30,649 bases of DNA from Chromera velia (GCA_018398765.1 JAHBMJ010001477.1:1-30649); one strand, 5' to 3'. Numbered from the stretch's first letter, positions 1 through 12,922 are shown. The notes: a model not told the origin generated them from the letters alone. A program made the numbers and translations.

Positions 1-448
1 CTCCTGCCCCGATGTCAAGCCTTTGACGTGCGCTGTCGTGCGGCACCCAGAAAAAGTACATATACATGCGTCGGACCTTCCTGTCTCAAAACAGCTTCCA
101 GACTTACTTCTGGCGCTAACATTTTCTTCTATTTAATTTGAAACACATTTTTTAAGGGTTATTAATACCATAATTTGGTAGACTAGTTGAAAGCATAGTC
201 ACTGACTGACGGTTAACATAAATGATGATTATTTTCTGTTAAAAAACAACAGAATTTAGAGCAGAATGCGAATGACCATATAAGAAGCAAAAAAAAAACT
301 GATCATGAATGCTCAAATAAATTGAAAATAAGCTTAAAACAATTACCTTTAACTTAATACTGGCAAGTCTTTTTAACTTTTAAACAATATCTTACATAAA
401 TGTTCTGCATAAACTCGTGTTTCATTAATTTTCTAAAGAAAATTAGCA
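1..448. other. AT-rich region downstream of the LRR gene, no gene seen
   Basis: This stretch is AT-rich compared with the coding DNA next to it and contains no reading frame with protein-like composition. It lies just past the stop codon of the minus-strand LRR gene, so it should hold that gene's 3' untranslated region. I could not identify a polyadenylation signal with confidence. Confidence 0.6.
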
Positions 449-911
449 TTATTTGTTGTTCTTCTTTTCTTTGCCTTGTGCCCCAAACTCCAACGTTTTC
501 ACCTTTGACACTGCTGGCGGCTGCTGTGCCGTTTCCTCCTGCCGAGGCGGGTCCCCCGATTCCGCCTGAACTTCGCCTGCACCCCGTGGCTTCGAAGGCG
601 GATTTTCTGGTGTGGCAATGGACGCCCGAGGACGCGTTGTGTTTGTTTTTGTGGGCTCCGGGGATGAAGGGGGAACAGGAGAGGCAGCTGCGCTGGGCGG
701 GGGTTCTTTTTGTGCAGAGGCGGTTGATTTCTTCTTCTTGGCAATGCTGGCGCTCTTCTCCGTTGCGGCTCCTTGTGTGACCTGCACCATGATTTGCGTC
801 TTCTCCTTTTGGAACTTTTCGTATTGGGCCGTGACTGCCTGAAGGCCTTCCTGAGTCGTCTTGTGAACCTGCAGAGAGGTGAGAAGGGCTCAGAAGTTAG
901 GTAAGCGGGCA

Positions 912-963
<52 letters not shown>

Positions 964-964
964 C

Positions 965-1006
<42 letters not shown>

Positions 1007-2606
1007 GAGGGAGGGAGGGAGGGAGAGAGGGAGAGAGGGAGGGGGAGGGGGGAGGGGGGATCGTTTTGCTTGGTTTTTCATCGAGCGTTCTGTTGACCCT
1101 ATGGCGGGCTTACTAGTTAATTGTTTATCTATGCTTTCGTATGGCACCGGTCAATCAACGATTGATAACGGTCTGTGCAATGCGAAAGGCACTGTACCTC
1201 ACAAACTGATTCACTGACTGACTGACTGACTGACTGACGGACTTTCTGCGCCTCCATGACCCTTTTCTCCATCTGGATTTGTTTTTGTTCCAGCTGCATC
1301 AGTTGCTCTCCGTTTGCCTCTCTGTGCTTGGTCACCTCAATCTCGTTTTTCTCCAAGGCAAACTCCTGCAATCAGGCAGGCAACTCAATTTTCAAATGAC
1401 ACATAAGAAAGTCACACAGGTTTTTACTTGCTGGCAGGAGCACTTGGAAATGTTGTCTGTCCACGGCAGACACGTGCACTTTGAGAGAGAACGCATAGAA
1501 AGAAAATGAGATTACAGAAGATGCATGGGTGTTAGGCAGAAGGAAAGAGACATGGAAGGGGATCGAGTGGAAGAGACATTTGCGAAAAGAAAAGAGGCTG
1601 TCAGTGCATCCGTTTATTCTTCCCTCGCTTTGAGTGCCTATTATCCATTCGACTTCTTTCCTTTTTTGACTCACCAGTCTCTGCGCCTTGTTCACACAAT
1701 TGTCCCTTTGCGCCATCAAATCCTTCACTCTTCCCTCCTGTTCATTTCTGTATTTTTTCAATCCGTTCAGCAACGCTGCGTGCATCTGTTCCGTCTCTGA
1801 GCTCTTCTTCCTTGTTGCTTCCACCTCCGAAGTCAGGTTCTGCAGCCGTCTCTCCCCCATTCTCTTCGCATGGAGCAGTGCTCTGCGGGCTTTCCGGGCC
1901 TCGTGCTCCGCCCTCTTCTGATCCTGCAGGTAGGTGCAAGTGGATGTGCCGGCGTGTGTCTCTGTATGAAAATAGGAGAGGGTGGGAAAGAAGAAAGATA
2001 GAAAAGGATCTGGGACAAAAAGACAGCCTTGTTTCATATTTTGAAGCAAAATGATTAAAGACCACAAGAAGAGAAACGAGACGACAGAATAACGAGAAAC
2101 AAAAGTGTTCTCTGCCTACCCGTAGGGCTTCTGCTACTTTTCCGTCCGTTTCTTTGTGCAATCCCGCAACAACAGACTTCAGCATTTCCGCCTCCCCACG
2201 AAATCTCCGGGCAGCTTCACTGATCTGACGTCTCTGGTTGCGGACCAGCGCGAGCCTGCACAATCGCCAACACATGAACAGGAACGACCCGACACAAAAA
2301 GAAGGAATTGCCCAATCACACCAGTCTGAATGACATCGAAGGACTGTTTCGGAGAGTCCCTTTTATATGCACAAAAAAAAAATCATCGCCCTCAATAAAG
2401 CCTTCAATGCAAGCAAAGAGGCCTTGCAGGTGGAAGTTTTCCTAATGACCCAGGTGGGAGCTGTGAAAGAGCAAGAAGAGATGTCTTCGCCTGAGTCGCA
2501 GCCGTGCGCTTTTTCTCATCATACTCATCATACACCCATACACAGACAGTTGCAGACAGACAGACAGACAGACAGACACACACACACACACACACACAAA
2601 CTCACA

Positions 2607-2662
<56 letters not shown>

Positions 2663-3080
2663 TACATGTACACATACACACGGTGGAGAGCCGTGGAGAG
2701 CTGTGCATCTCAAATGCCGGGAGATCCCTCCTTCCGCAGACACACGAACGAAGAGAACGCATCTTCCTCTCTACTGACCTCGCGTCAACGATGTGTCTGA
2801 AATCGAGAGGGTTCAGGTCCACCTCCAGTCCGAGGAGCGTGTAGTTCAGCTTGAACATCTCCTGAAGGGCCTTGCCGGACTGAAGACTGCATCCATGAAG
2901 AAGATAAAATGAAAAGAGTGTGTGTCTCGAGAGAAAATGTAGAGGGCCATGCTCTCACTGCCCTGAAAAAATGCTTAATATTCCGCTCACCTCTTGCTTT
3001 TGTGTGCGTATGTGTGTGTGTGAGAGAGAGAGAAAGAGAAAGAAGGAAAGAGAGAGAGAGAGAGGGAGGAGAGACAGAGG

Positions 3081-3111
<31 letters not shown>

Positions 3112-6100
3112 GGACGGAGGAGAGACAGAGGGAGAGAGAGACAAAGGACCGAGGGCACCCGACCGACCGACCGACCCACTGACCCGAGTTCGTTGTCTTT
3201 CAGGTTCAGCACCTGCAGAGTCTCGTTTCCTTCGAGACCACGAAAAACTTTACGTCCTTGCATGTCCTGCAGGCAGACAGAAAAAACCGGAGAGAACTTG
3301 GAGCATGGGGAGAAAGAAAAACAAAGGAAGGAACAAAATGAAAAGAACACAAACACAGGAACCTCCCCAAATAACGAATCAGTATGTGCTTTTTTCTCTT
3401 TAATTCGTTTGTGTGTGTGAAGAATCAGTCGCGGCCCCGGCCCAAAAAGTCAACTTCATTCATGTCGGCCAATGCTTCACAAGCTGCATGCCTTCATTGA
3501 ATTCACGTACGTGCATCCACCGACCCTTTCGACAGAGAGGAGAGACCTACCTACCTACCGTGACGGAATTGGAGGACAGATCCAGGACCATAAGGCCTCT
3601 GTTGACGGCAAGAGCTTCACCGAGGGGGTCCAGCCTTCCGACACCCAGAGAGTTGTTTCGCAGCAACAGACTCTGAAGAGTTCTGCAAGCAAGCAAGCCA
3701 GCGAAAAAGTGAAGCAAAGACAATCTCCATCGTATTCCCGCGGGGGAAAGATTTGTGCATCATGAAGGACACAAACTTACTTCAAGAAGTATGTGGCCGG
3801 AGAGCAGAGAGGTGCATAGTCAGGCTCGGACATGTGGATACACAGAGAGAAAGGAAACCAAAAGTGAAGTGTCAGATCAAAGAGAGACCCGTTCAATAAG
3901 AAAATCAGAACAAGAATTCCAATGGTTTTTTGACAGTCAGGTAAACTGAAACCACTGACCGACCGATTGTGTTCAATGACTTCGGGAAGAGACTCGCCTA
4001 CCTCTGCTGGCAGACGGCAACTGCAGTAAATTTCGTCAATGAACAACCATCAAGTCTACTCATACAGATTGATCATTCATTTATGAGCCAAGCATACCTC
4101 AACAACCATGCATAAATGTAGTACAAGTATCGAATAATCGTATGAGTCTGTCCACACCGCGCAGGCTTTCTTTTCGATCGCGCCCACTCCGTAGCTCCTC
4201 ATTGAGAAAAGGGAAGCAGGATCCCCCCTTCCGAACTCTCGATCTGGAAGGATGGCTTTGACAGACACAAAAACAGTCGAAAGGAGCAGAAAGAGGAAGT
4301 ACGGAGCCATGCCGGTGGAATGCATGGGGAATGGAAAGCTTTGGCGGACAGACAAACAGATCTGCAGCGGGGAAGATCTAGGTGAAGTCTCTACGGAAGT
4401 CGTTCCTCCTCAGCAGAAACGAAACAGAAGAGCCTCGATCCCTCTATGCACCCGCCTTCCTGTATGTCGACCTACAGACCTGCACAACCCGAGCTCCTTT
4501 AGAGACACATTGTATTGCAGAGCGTGCAGAAGTGCAGTCCCAGCAGGGCCCTCCAGATCGTTGTTGGAGAGCTCCAACTTCTCCAAGCAGTCGTTGTGCC
4601 TCAACAGATCGTACAGACCCTGGAGAGACAGACGCAAGCAAGCAGACATGCAGAAGGACACAGATTGAGACGGAAGGAAACAGGGAGACGCGAACCTAAC
4701 TCTTGCTCGTTTCTCTTCAGCTCCCGTGACTCAAAGAAACATTCGGCAAGGAAAGGGATGAGTCGGGCAGTTTCCGCTTGTTCTCTTGATTCCATCTGAT
4801 CCAACTGAACGACTGACTGTGGCAGAGGCCTTTGTGATTCCGTTCATGGTCACGTCAAGTCGCTTCAAGATCCTGTGTGGAGGTCTGACTGGCGGCTCCT
4901 CTATGAAATCCTCCCCCGTCCTGTCCGTATCCCCTCCCAGTCCTCCGGGGGGGGAACTTGGAGAGACAGCGGCCGAAGAGGCAGCACGTGCAAACGACGT
5001 GCCCCGGGCAATCGCTGCATTCGACTCCTGTCGTGTGAGTGCGATGACGTCCTTCGGGAGTCCGATCTCAGACTGGCGTCTCCCTCTTGAGGGGGGACGG
5101 GTTGAAGGGGACGGGGGCCTGGAGGAGGGGGCATTGGTCTCTTCCTCATTCACCTCCGCCTTCTTGTCTGAGAGCCACCTGCATGACGACAGGTGAAAAT
5201 TGGTCCAAAATCAATGAATGTGCAGAAAAATGCTTCGATCTTCTCATTCCCCAGGGCAAAAAAAGAAGCCACTTACAGGTCGAACTTACCCACACAATAC
5301 GGACCGCTTCAATTCGAAACAGAGCGAGTGACTTCTCTTCCGCTTTGCACAATCGATGACTCGCTTTCTTTGAATTTTGTTCCTTCCTTTGTCACTTACT
5401 TGTCCTGATTCTGTCCAGACTCGATCAAAGGAGCAAGGAGAGCCCCAAACCCCTCGTCTCCTAGACGGTTGTTCCTCAGAACCAACGTCTCCAGACTGTT
5501 TTGTCCCAGATACAGGGCTCTGCAAAATCAATCGTCAATGGCAGATATGGAAAAACTTCACAACGTTACAAACAATAGAAAATGACGAAAAGAATCCAGA
5601 GAACCTACTGTGTCTTTCTCTCTCTGTCCCTACTTTTTCTTTTGTCTCCCTGTCTCTCCCCACGTTGTCCACCTTCCTCTCTCTCAAAACGATTTCCCTG
5701 GTGTCCTTTCAGAGTCTCGCTGTCCTTCCAAGTCTCCATTCAAGTTCGCAACGAGTGGGAGCCAAAACGCAAACCAACGGCTGCCCACGTCTATCAAATC
5801 TTTGAACCCTCATGTGATTCATGGACCCGAATGCGTGCGTCAATTTCCGAGAGGTTCTGCAAGCTGAAAGCCCGCACTTTACCCACACGTTGGACTCCGC
5901 ACTTGTTCCCTCATGCAATCCCCTTTTTTCAGACTGACTGTGCGAGAGCTGCCGCCCCAGCCGGTCCAATCGCATTTGAAGAGACGTCGAGGTGCGTCAG
6001 TGCAGCGTTCCGAGAGACCCCATTGGCAAGATGGGACATCCCCACAGGCCCAAGAGAGTTCGACTGGAGCACCGCTCTCCCCAGCACCTGATTCACACGC

Positions 6101-7901
6101 AACACGTCTCTGAGGGGAGTGGCCCCTGCGGCACCGATCCGGTTCTTCTTCATTCCTGCAAGAATCAAGAAGCGACAGCCACAGAGGAGCCCCTGTTTAC
6201 TGACATGATGTTACCGAAAGAGGAAAAGAGGGGCAGACATGCTGCATGCATTTTCCTTTTTCCCTCTCTCCTCTTCTGACAAGCATGCACACACACGCAC
6301 ACAGACACACACACACACACACACACACAGAAGGGGGGGGGNGGGGGGGGGGGGGGGGGGAGCGCATTCCGACAAGACTAAAAATGAGTTGAGGCAAGCT
6401 TGTTTGAAGTAGAGTGATAGATCCCCAGATGCAAAAACAACCTTCTCACCAGTTTGGGAAGAGAGATCGATGGACGTCAGCGTGTCGTTGGTGCGAAGAG
6501 CTCTGCAGGTGTCCATTTGTAAATTACAGTTTTGAAGAACACAGCCTGCAGGAAAACTCGCCGCGAAAGAGAGCAATGTGAAAAGGATAGACGGTGAGGG
6601 GGAGAACAGCCAAGGAAGCGACAAGCCAACTTAGCAAGATTGCAAGAGACCAGAACTCAACACAAAGAGGAAAGCCACAGTCACTGACTGACTGACTGAC
6701 TGACTCGAAAAGAGCCAGACCTCCCCTTGCCCCGATAGCGTTGGAGGAGAGGTCAAGGTGGGTAATGTTCTCGTCCATCCTGAACGAACAGGTCCAAGGA
6801 AACAAAATTGCTGAATCGATTCGATGGCGAGGACGGCAAATGTAACCAGACTAACGATTTCTTCCACGCACGATAAATCCAGCGAAATGGAGACGGACAG
6901 AAACCGGGGAGAAAGAGACAGAGTGCATTTGCCGGAGAGACGGACGGGTGTACATACGCACACATGCATGCAGACACACACAGAAAGGCCCTGCAGGTGA
7001 AACCACGAGAAGTAGAAAAGAAAGCGAATGAGAAACTTGAATGAATATCCCGACAATCAAGCGTTGGTCTTCCTTTTGAAAGCCCCTTCTTTCTTCCTGC
7101 TTCCCATTCCCCTACCCGCCCGCCCCTCCCCCTCTATGTGAGTGGGGGGGTGGGTGTGGGTGCGGGGGGTTCTTCAACTGCCAGATCACAATAAGAATAT
7201 GTGCCCACGAAAGAAATTTGTGTAGCACTGAACACTCCCACCTCCTAGTCCAGAAGAAGAAAAAACCTCTCGCTCAGAGAAGAGGTAAAACTGGACCAAA
7301 AGAAAAAAGAAAAACAACACCGACCTAAGAAGAGACGCCACAACTTCAGTTCCATCGTCTCCAAGACGGTTCTTGCTTAGAGCCAGAGAGACAAACCGGT
7401 CCCCCGACTCCAGAAGCAACAGAGAGAGCGCCTTTGCTGATTCCAGAGACAACCCGCAATCCGTGAGGTCCAGCCAGGCAGAGCTGCATCCCTCGAAAAG
7501 TCGGCATGCGAACTTTGACCTCCGCTCCTCTGTTGCTGGAATATTCAAATCCGAACACTTGGCGTGAAAGAGCGTCGACAGAATCGCATCAGGCACGCAG
7601 ATCTCATCAGACAGAAGGGCTGTGCGACCTTCGACCTGCCAAGGGGGACCTCCTCCAAACTCCCTGCAAGCCCACGTCGATTCCGGACGAATTAAGTCTT
7701 TGTGTATGTGTACAGACGAACATGCATGTGTATAGTCATACGACAGGGTCTATGACACCATCTGAGCAGATGATGGAAGGCTCTATCTCGAACCTGTCTT
7801 GCAAGTAAGAGAGCAGCAAAACGATTCACACATTTTTATAGCAGCAAGATGCACACATGCGCACACGCACACGCACACGCACACGCACACACAGACACAC
7901 A

Positions 7902-7937
<36 letters not shown>

Positions 7938-8412
7938 TGCACATGGACGAAGGTCCTTTCCCTGTCGTTTCATGACTCGAATGAACTTTATGGAAACTCA
8001 TCGATAATACAGACATTCACATGTGTACACACACGCATGCATTCATGTACTCTCCTTTTACTCGTGAGCAACAGTCAACGATCCACACACCGAAGCGCTC
8101 CCACATCAATGATTCTCGTTTCCCTGCGTACCTTTTGAGCTCGACGAGTACCCTATCTGCCCATGCCTTTGCGTTTTTTCTTCTGAGGAATCTCTGGAAT
8201 GAGTTCGAGTTGCTCCTGCTGAGATGGTCTCCGGAGGCCTCGACGGGCAAACGGAACCCGCAGCCTTCTCTGAGAACGTGGGGAGCTGCAGAGGGGGGGC
8301 GGGACTCGTCCCTGTGGAAGTCGAAGAATTTCTCTTTCCGGGGCCTTGAGGCAGAAGAAGACGGTCGGCCGCCTGGGGGGCAGGTGCGGGGTCGTGAAGG
8401 AGGTGCAGACAT
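449..8412 (-). CDS. RNI-type leucine-rich-repeat protein with C-terminal coiled coil, 16 exons
   Basis: Exons (plus coordinates, read right to left): 8132-8412, 7325-7663, 6705-6779, 6450-6502, 5939-6155, 5400-5519, 4818-5178, 4480-4619, 3964-4020, 3559-3682, 3184-3266, 2779-2886, 2120-2255, 1675-1923, 1243-1365, 449-868. They sum to 2886 nt (961 residues plus TAA), and every junction keeps phase and repeat spacing. Residues 1-93 are Ser/Pro/Arg-rich. LRRs run from about 150 to 640 with motifs such as ITHLDLSSNAIGARG and LEKLELSNNDLEG at 28-residue spacing, as in RNI/NLRC3-like proteins. A disordered insert (about 365-470, in exon 7) splits the array. Residues about 655-850 are charged coiled coil (RNQRRQISEAARRFRGEAEM), then a Pro/Ala tail ends in KEKKNNK. 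LRR plus coiled coil suggests a scaffold; LRRC45-like centrosomal proteins share this layout, but orthology is not shown. No catalytic motif is visible. The start is the first in-frame ATG; an upstream coding exon is possible. Confidence 0.85.
913..1060. repeat. Compound (CA)n-(GA)n-(GGGA)n microsatellite in the last LRR intron
   Basis: About 32 bp of CA is followed by about 55 bp of GA and then G-rich GGGA-type repeats on the plus strand. In the sense direction of the LRR gene this reads pyrimidine-rich (CCCT, CT, then GT) shortly before the acceptor of the final exon. Confidence 0.95.
2554..2660. repeat. (CAGA)n-(CA)n microsatellite in an LRR intron
   Basis: A run of CAGA units is followed by about 80 bp of nearly pure CA on the plus strand, inside the intron between the exons at 2779-2886 and 2120-2255. 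It reads GT then CTGT in the sense direction. Confidence 0.95.
3001..3141. repeat. (GT)n-(GA)n microsatellite in an LRR intron
   Basis: A short GT tract runs into about 120 bp of imperfect GA/GGA on the plus strand. In the sense direction this is a CT tract followed by CA, so it is the one intron here where the dinucleotide beside CT is CA rather than GT. Confidence 0.9.
6285..6360. repeat. (CA)n followed by a poly-G run with an N
   Basis: About 45 bp of CA is followed by 28 positions of G (6333-6360) with one ambiguous base at 6342, in the intron between the exons at 6450-6502 and 5939-6155. The true homopolymer length is probably unresolved by the assembly. Sense orientation is poly-C then GT. 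Confidence 0.9.
7857..7934. repeat. (CA)n microsatellite in an LRR intron
   Basis: CACG and CAGA variants pass into about 30 bp of pure CA on the plus strand, within the intron between the exons at 8132-8412 and 7325-7663. It reads as GT in the sense direction. Confidence 0.9.
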
Positions 8413-8609
8413 CTCTGTTTGTCTGTCTCTTAAATTGGCAGGGGCATGCGTCCGCACAGCAGCCACATATATGTTGATATATACATATATATATACGGTG
8501 GGTTCCGGAGTCAGAGGAGGCTGGAAGTATGGAACAGCAGTCTTAATTGACTGGAGTTGGCTCCCGCATGCTCCATTGAATTGAAAATTGAGAACATGTA
8601 CATACTTAC

Positions 8610-8755
8610 CGGACTTGGACTGAGTCGATCGTCTCCAGTGCTCACTTCCGCTGCGGACGTGGACACGGGTACCCGATGACAAAAGTCGATCGAGGCTGTC
8701 GGACTTGAATAGTTTGGACTTCTGTCCCCTTGACTTCTGTCCCCGTTACGTCATG
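8610..8755 (-). other. Candidate 5' exon (5' UTR or N-terminal coding) of the LRR gene
   Basis: On the minus strand a consensus donor, GTAAGTATG, starts at 8609. An acceptor, AAACAG, ends at 8415, three bases before the ATG at 8412. This would be a 195-nt intron, matching the shortest introns elsewhere in the gene (196-202 nt). The frame upstream of the donor joins in phase and stays open back to a TAA near 8755, but contains no ATG. The exon is therefore either 5' UTR or coding sequence that starts in another exon further upstream. The right boundary given is only the limit of the open frame. Confidence 0.5.
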
Positions 8756-9264
8756 TTGTGTCGTCACTCAGTCGATTCTGCATGGATGCGACTATGAATT
8801 AATGCAAATCGATCAATCGATGCTGATTTTTGTACCGCGCCTGCATGCAAAAAAAAAAGATCAGTTGCACATGAGCGCGCGACATGTGCGCGATCGTGCG
8901 TGCATGTCTGACACTCCACGCGCTGCAACGCCGTCTCCGACCATCTCTGACATTCTCCGACTCTCGACAACATGTCACAACCGTGTCTCTTCACTGTGGA
9001 TTCGGGTACACCACACAGTATCAGAGGAGTGTGAAGCTCTCCAGGAAGTCTATCGTTGGGTCTCGACCGCCCTCTATGATACAGAGTCTGAGAGGCGTGG
9101 CCAGGGAGGACTCTGTCTGACTTCATGTTCTCAGTCTGACACTCGTCAGGACTCGGAGACCCCAAAGGACGTAGTGAGACCCTCCGATAGCGACTTCTTT
9201 CCCTCTTGTGCCGGTGTATACATCCTTAAGTGCACTGTGGGCGTGTCAGTGGTCGTTTTTGAAT
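8756..9264. promoter_or_regulatory. Divergent intergenic region between the LRR gene and the PfkB kinase gene
   Basis: The LRR gene leaves to the left and the kinase gene to the right, so this gap of about 0.5 kb must hold both promoters unless LRR exons extend into it. A CRE-like ACGTCA lies near 8748. A 13-bp direct repeat, GACTTCTGTCCCC, occurs at 8717-8729 and 8732-8744, at the edge of the LRR 5' exon. GCGC-rich sequence lies around 8874-8900, and many short GACTC/GAGTC words fill 8930-9160. No TATA box is convincing. Function is inferred from position only. Confidence 0.4.
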
Positions 9265-12200
9265 ATGTTATCGGATGATCAGCGCGAAGTTTTCAAAGTG
9301 TGTGTGTGGGGAGACGTCTTCCTCGATATTTTGGCCACAGGTCTTCCGAAGTGGCCGCCCATCCTGGGAGGGGACGTCCCATGTAACACCCCAATAGAAA
9401 TGCAGGCGGGGGGGTCAGCCACAAACACTACAGTCCATCTGGCAAGTCTCGCTGCTTCCCCTCTGCCGTGTGAGTTAAGTGAAGAATGGGAAGTCGCTGT
9501 GGCAGAGAGGGCGAAGAGTTTGAAGTTGGGGGTGAATATGCACGGCGCATTTGGGGCAGACGGGTTCGGACAGAGCGTTCGAAAGAGACTGGCAGAGGTG
9601 GGCCTTTCTGATGGCGTGTGCGAAGTCGGTCCGTCCTCTTCTTCTTCCAGTAGTACCTCAACAAAAGACGAAGACTTCGAAGTTTTCGGGCCTGCTTACA
9701 CAGATGCAGGCACGGGAGTGTGTCTCTGCCTGGGACACGAGGGGGATCGGGGGTCGGTCAGAGGGTCTCAGTTTTTTCGGATTATTTTCCTTGTTGGTTG
9801 TCAGAAATCTTCGTGAGGCCCCTCAGCCTTGTTTTTTCTTCCGAAGAGCTTGTCCTTCACGCAGTATCTCTTCCCTCTACTGCCCTTTGTGCTCCGTCTA
9901 CATCATGTCTAACGCGTCACGTGAACTTTGTAGACTTGGTTGTTTACTCCTTTTAAGTGTTTCATTCACAAAATGCATGAGATCCTGTTCTGTGGGGTCG
10001 GTCTTCCTTGAAACACCTGATCTGTGTTATGCAAAAACGCCAGAGAGAAAAAAAATGCAAATCGACTTTGGCGTCCGACCCGTGGTGGTCTTCTGCTCGC
10101 TCACTTGCTATTTGTGACTTTGCCTCCCCGCACTTCATGCGCGTCCTTTTCAGAGCTCGCACTGATGTGTTGTGACTGACGGAATCAAAACCGTAGAAGA
10201 AAAAACGGGGAATGAAAATATCTGTTTCGACTCTTGTCTCTGTTCTCTGAACAGAAATGGCGAAACCATTCTGCCGCTCAGTCCAATGCTCCTTCACACC
10301 GCCGGAAAACGTCGTTGCAGGTTCATTTCGTACTACGGTTCGACGTCTGTGTGGAAGGAGAAGGACGTGAACGTGCCAAAACTCTCACAGGCGAACCACG
10401 TTCACGTGACGGGATTGTACAACATGGCAACTCTGCTTCCTCAATTTGCAGAACTCTTAGGTCGGTTAGCCTGTCTCTTTCTAGCTGTGCTGTTGTCTTG
10501 TATCGCCAATCTTTTTTCCGTCAAGGCAAGACTTCGTTCTCTGCCTTTTCCCTCTATTCTATATCTCAGCCCCTTCTCCCTTCTTCGTTCTTTCCCCTCC
10601 CTCTGAGATCGGCTGAGTAGTCTGACTCCCTCCAATCTCTTTTTTCATTCCTTGTTTCTGTTTCAGGCCGCCCCCTCTCCTCTCTCTCCTGTGCTCTCAA
10701 TCTTCCGTCTGTTTCTGCGGATGAAAGAGTAAGCAGGGTACATGAGACTCGTCATGCATAGATTTCGGGTGTGTGGAACGCAGTATGGCTCGAGATGAGA
10801 TGATTTGCTTTTGGGAAAAGGCCCTTTGGTTTCGTTGTCGTGTGTGTAAAGTTCGGGTTTTCGGTTTTTTGGCTGTCTCAGCTGCTTGCGAGAAAACATT
10901 CATGTCGTGCCTGCCTGCCTGCCTGCAGGACAGATAAGGGATCAAAGCCCACCAGAAAGGGGTCTGACGATCTCACTTGACACGGCATTTGATTCCTCTG
11001 GTGGGCGCTGTTCTTCTTTTCCTTTTTTCATTCCTTTCTTCCCTTCCTTCCCTCCCTGCCTTTATCGTGTCTCCCTTCGTTTCGTCCTTTTTCTTTCTCC
11101 CCCCTTCGTTTGGTCTCCTCCTCTCCCTCTTCTTTTTCTGTGGTTCTTTCTTTCTGTGGTGTGCTGTGTGGTGCGGTACAAAAAGCAGACGAAAAAGGAA
11201 GATGCAATCCCGTCCAGCAGTGACGCAGAACACAGACAGATTTGCAAGCAAAAGACAGGAGGGATCCATCACGCATTACATCGATAGGCACTTAAAATGC
11301 TCGACCCACCAATCCATCTGTATGGCCTCTCGGTGTTCTTCCCCCCTCCTCTCTTGTATGTCTCCACCAGCGAGGGGCCTTTCCTCTCCGCTCATTCCCC
11401 CCCCTCTTCTCTTTCTTCGCCTAATTTCCTGTCTGCAGAGGACTGGGCGCACATCACGGAGATTCTTCCCCTTGTGGATTTCTTCATGCCGAATGAGGTG
11501 GAACTCGTCGCTGTGGCAGGTAGGTGCGTGCGTGCGTGCGTCAGGATGGAAGTCGGTCTCTTCGTGGGATGGCCGCTTTTCAGTCCTACTGGGTACTATC
11601 AATGTAATATCTCTCGCTGGCTTTTCTTTGCACTGTTCGTCGCACACTGTGTCGTTTTCGATTAAGGGCTGGAGTGACACAGAAGACCGCCAGAATTGAC
11701 TTGTTCTGTCGCGTCCGTCATGATATTCCGCCGTGTCCACGCAGAAGCTGGAGGAGGGTGCAACCAGTCGGAGGGGGGCTCGGTGACATTCATTGAGGAG
11801 GAGGCGATCAGATACTGCTTCGATCAGGTCAAGGTGGGTGTGGTGGCAAAGAAAGGACACAGGGGTGCCACGGCGTTGTGGAACTGCCCTCCTATGGAGT
11901 CGGGGGGGCCTGAGCGTGTGCTGAAGGTCGAGTGCTCCTCGTTGTTTCTGGCTGCAGAGGATCTGGTGGACACGACAGGCGCAGGTTTGTTTGGTTGTTT
12001 GTTTGTTTTGGGTAGAGGAAGGGGGGGGGGGAGACTAAAGGGGTTTCGGGCCAATAATTGGAGGAAGTAAGTGTGAAACCTTTTTGAATGCTGTGGTGTT
12101 CAACTCTGTTTTCCAAAACAATCAATGGGGTGGGTGTGGTTATTCCTGCATGTTTAATTCTGCTTACGGCATCGGTCATGCAAAAAAAGAAAACTCCAAC

Positions 12201-12922
12201 GTGGTTTGCCTCTCGATCCGTGTGTGTGCGTTTGTCTCTGACCGACTGTCCACCCACCCGTTTGGCTGTTTCTCTTCTCGATCCTTCCTGATTCTTTGAA
12301 TGAGTGCATGTCAATTCAGTCGAAGCAGGACAAACGTCTCCCTCCACACCATTTTATTTGCCTTTCTGTCTATCTGTCTGCATCCATTTGATCATGCAGG
12401 GGATTCATTCAACGCGGGATTTCTGTACGTCTACAGCCTCTTCGCACAGCAGAAGGACAGCCGACTGGAAAAGTGGCTGCCCCTTGCAATGCAGTTCGGC
12501 TGTGTGTGTGGGTTCCACGCAGTGCAGAAGGTCGGTCGGTTGGAGCATGCATGTGTGTAGGTCGAGGTGTAGCTCTGCCTCATCAGCTGTTGGTTTCTTC
12601 GGTGAGGCAAGAAAGAGACGCAGAAAAATCCAGTGCAATAGGCCCTTTTCGAAGAGAGCCTGCATGGACTTAATAGGAGAAGTGGATAGGGAGCTTGCAA
12701 CAGCACATGTGGCTTCCTTCATTTCGGCCACTTACACTGCCATCCGTTCGAATGCAGCTGTGACAAATACTCATAAAACGGCTGAGGTTAAGTCTGTTCG
12801 GCTGCCTATCTGCCTGCCTGCCTGCCTGTCGCTTTTTCTGCCTATCTGCCTTTGGAGTTTTTGTATCCCCTTTTTTTGTTTGATCGTTTGTCAAGGAAGA
12901 AAAGAAGCCACATAATTGTCCT

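Noticed and set aside
2554..2660. CRISPR-like or structural array
   Set aside because: These are simple dinucleotide and tetranucleotide runs without spacers, in an intron of a eukaryotic gene.
3780..3830. Consensus-like donor GTAAGTTTG near 3785 and a possible extra LRR exon
   Set aside because: Joining 3964 directly to 3682 keeps phase and exact repeat spacing (EHN-R-TLQSLLLRNN); adding this piece breaks the repeat.
4077..4355. Minus-strand frame with a signal-peptide-like start (MAPYFLFLLLSTVFVSVKA)
   Set aside because: It lies wholly inside an intron of the LRR gene (between exons 4480-4619 and 3964-4020), which join in phase and keep the 28-residue spacing without it; no other support.
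4731..4804. Minus-strand frame MESREQAETARLIPFLAEC as an LRR exon
   Set aside because: It would need a 22-nt intron or a frame change; joining 4818 to 4619 gives a perfect 28-residue repeat instead.
5709..5870. Possible exon between the LRR exons at 5939-6155 and 5400-5519
   Set aside because: Direct joining gives LAQALYLGQNSLETL in phase with correct LRR spacing; the intervening frames give no LRR pattern.
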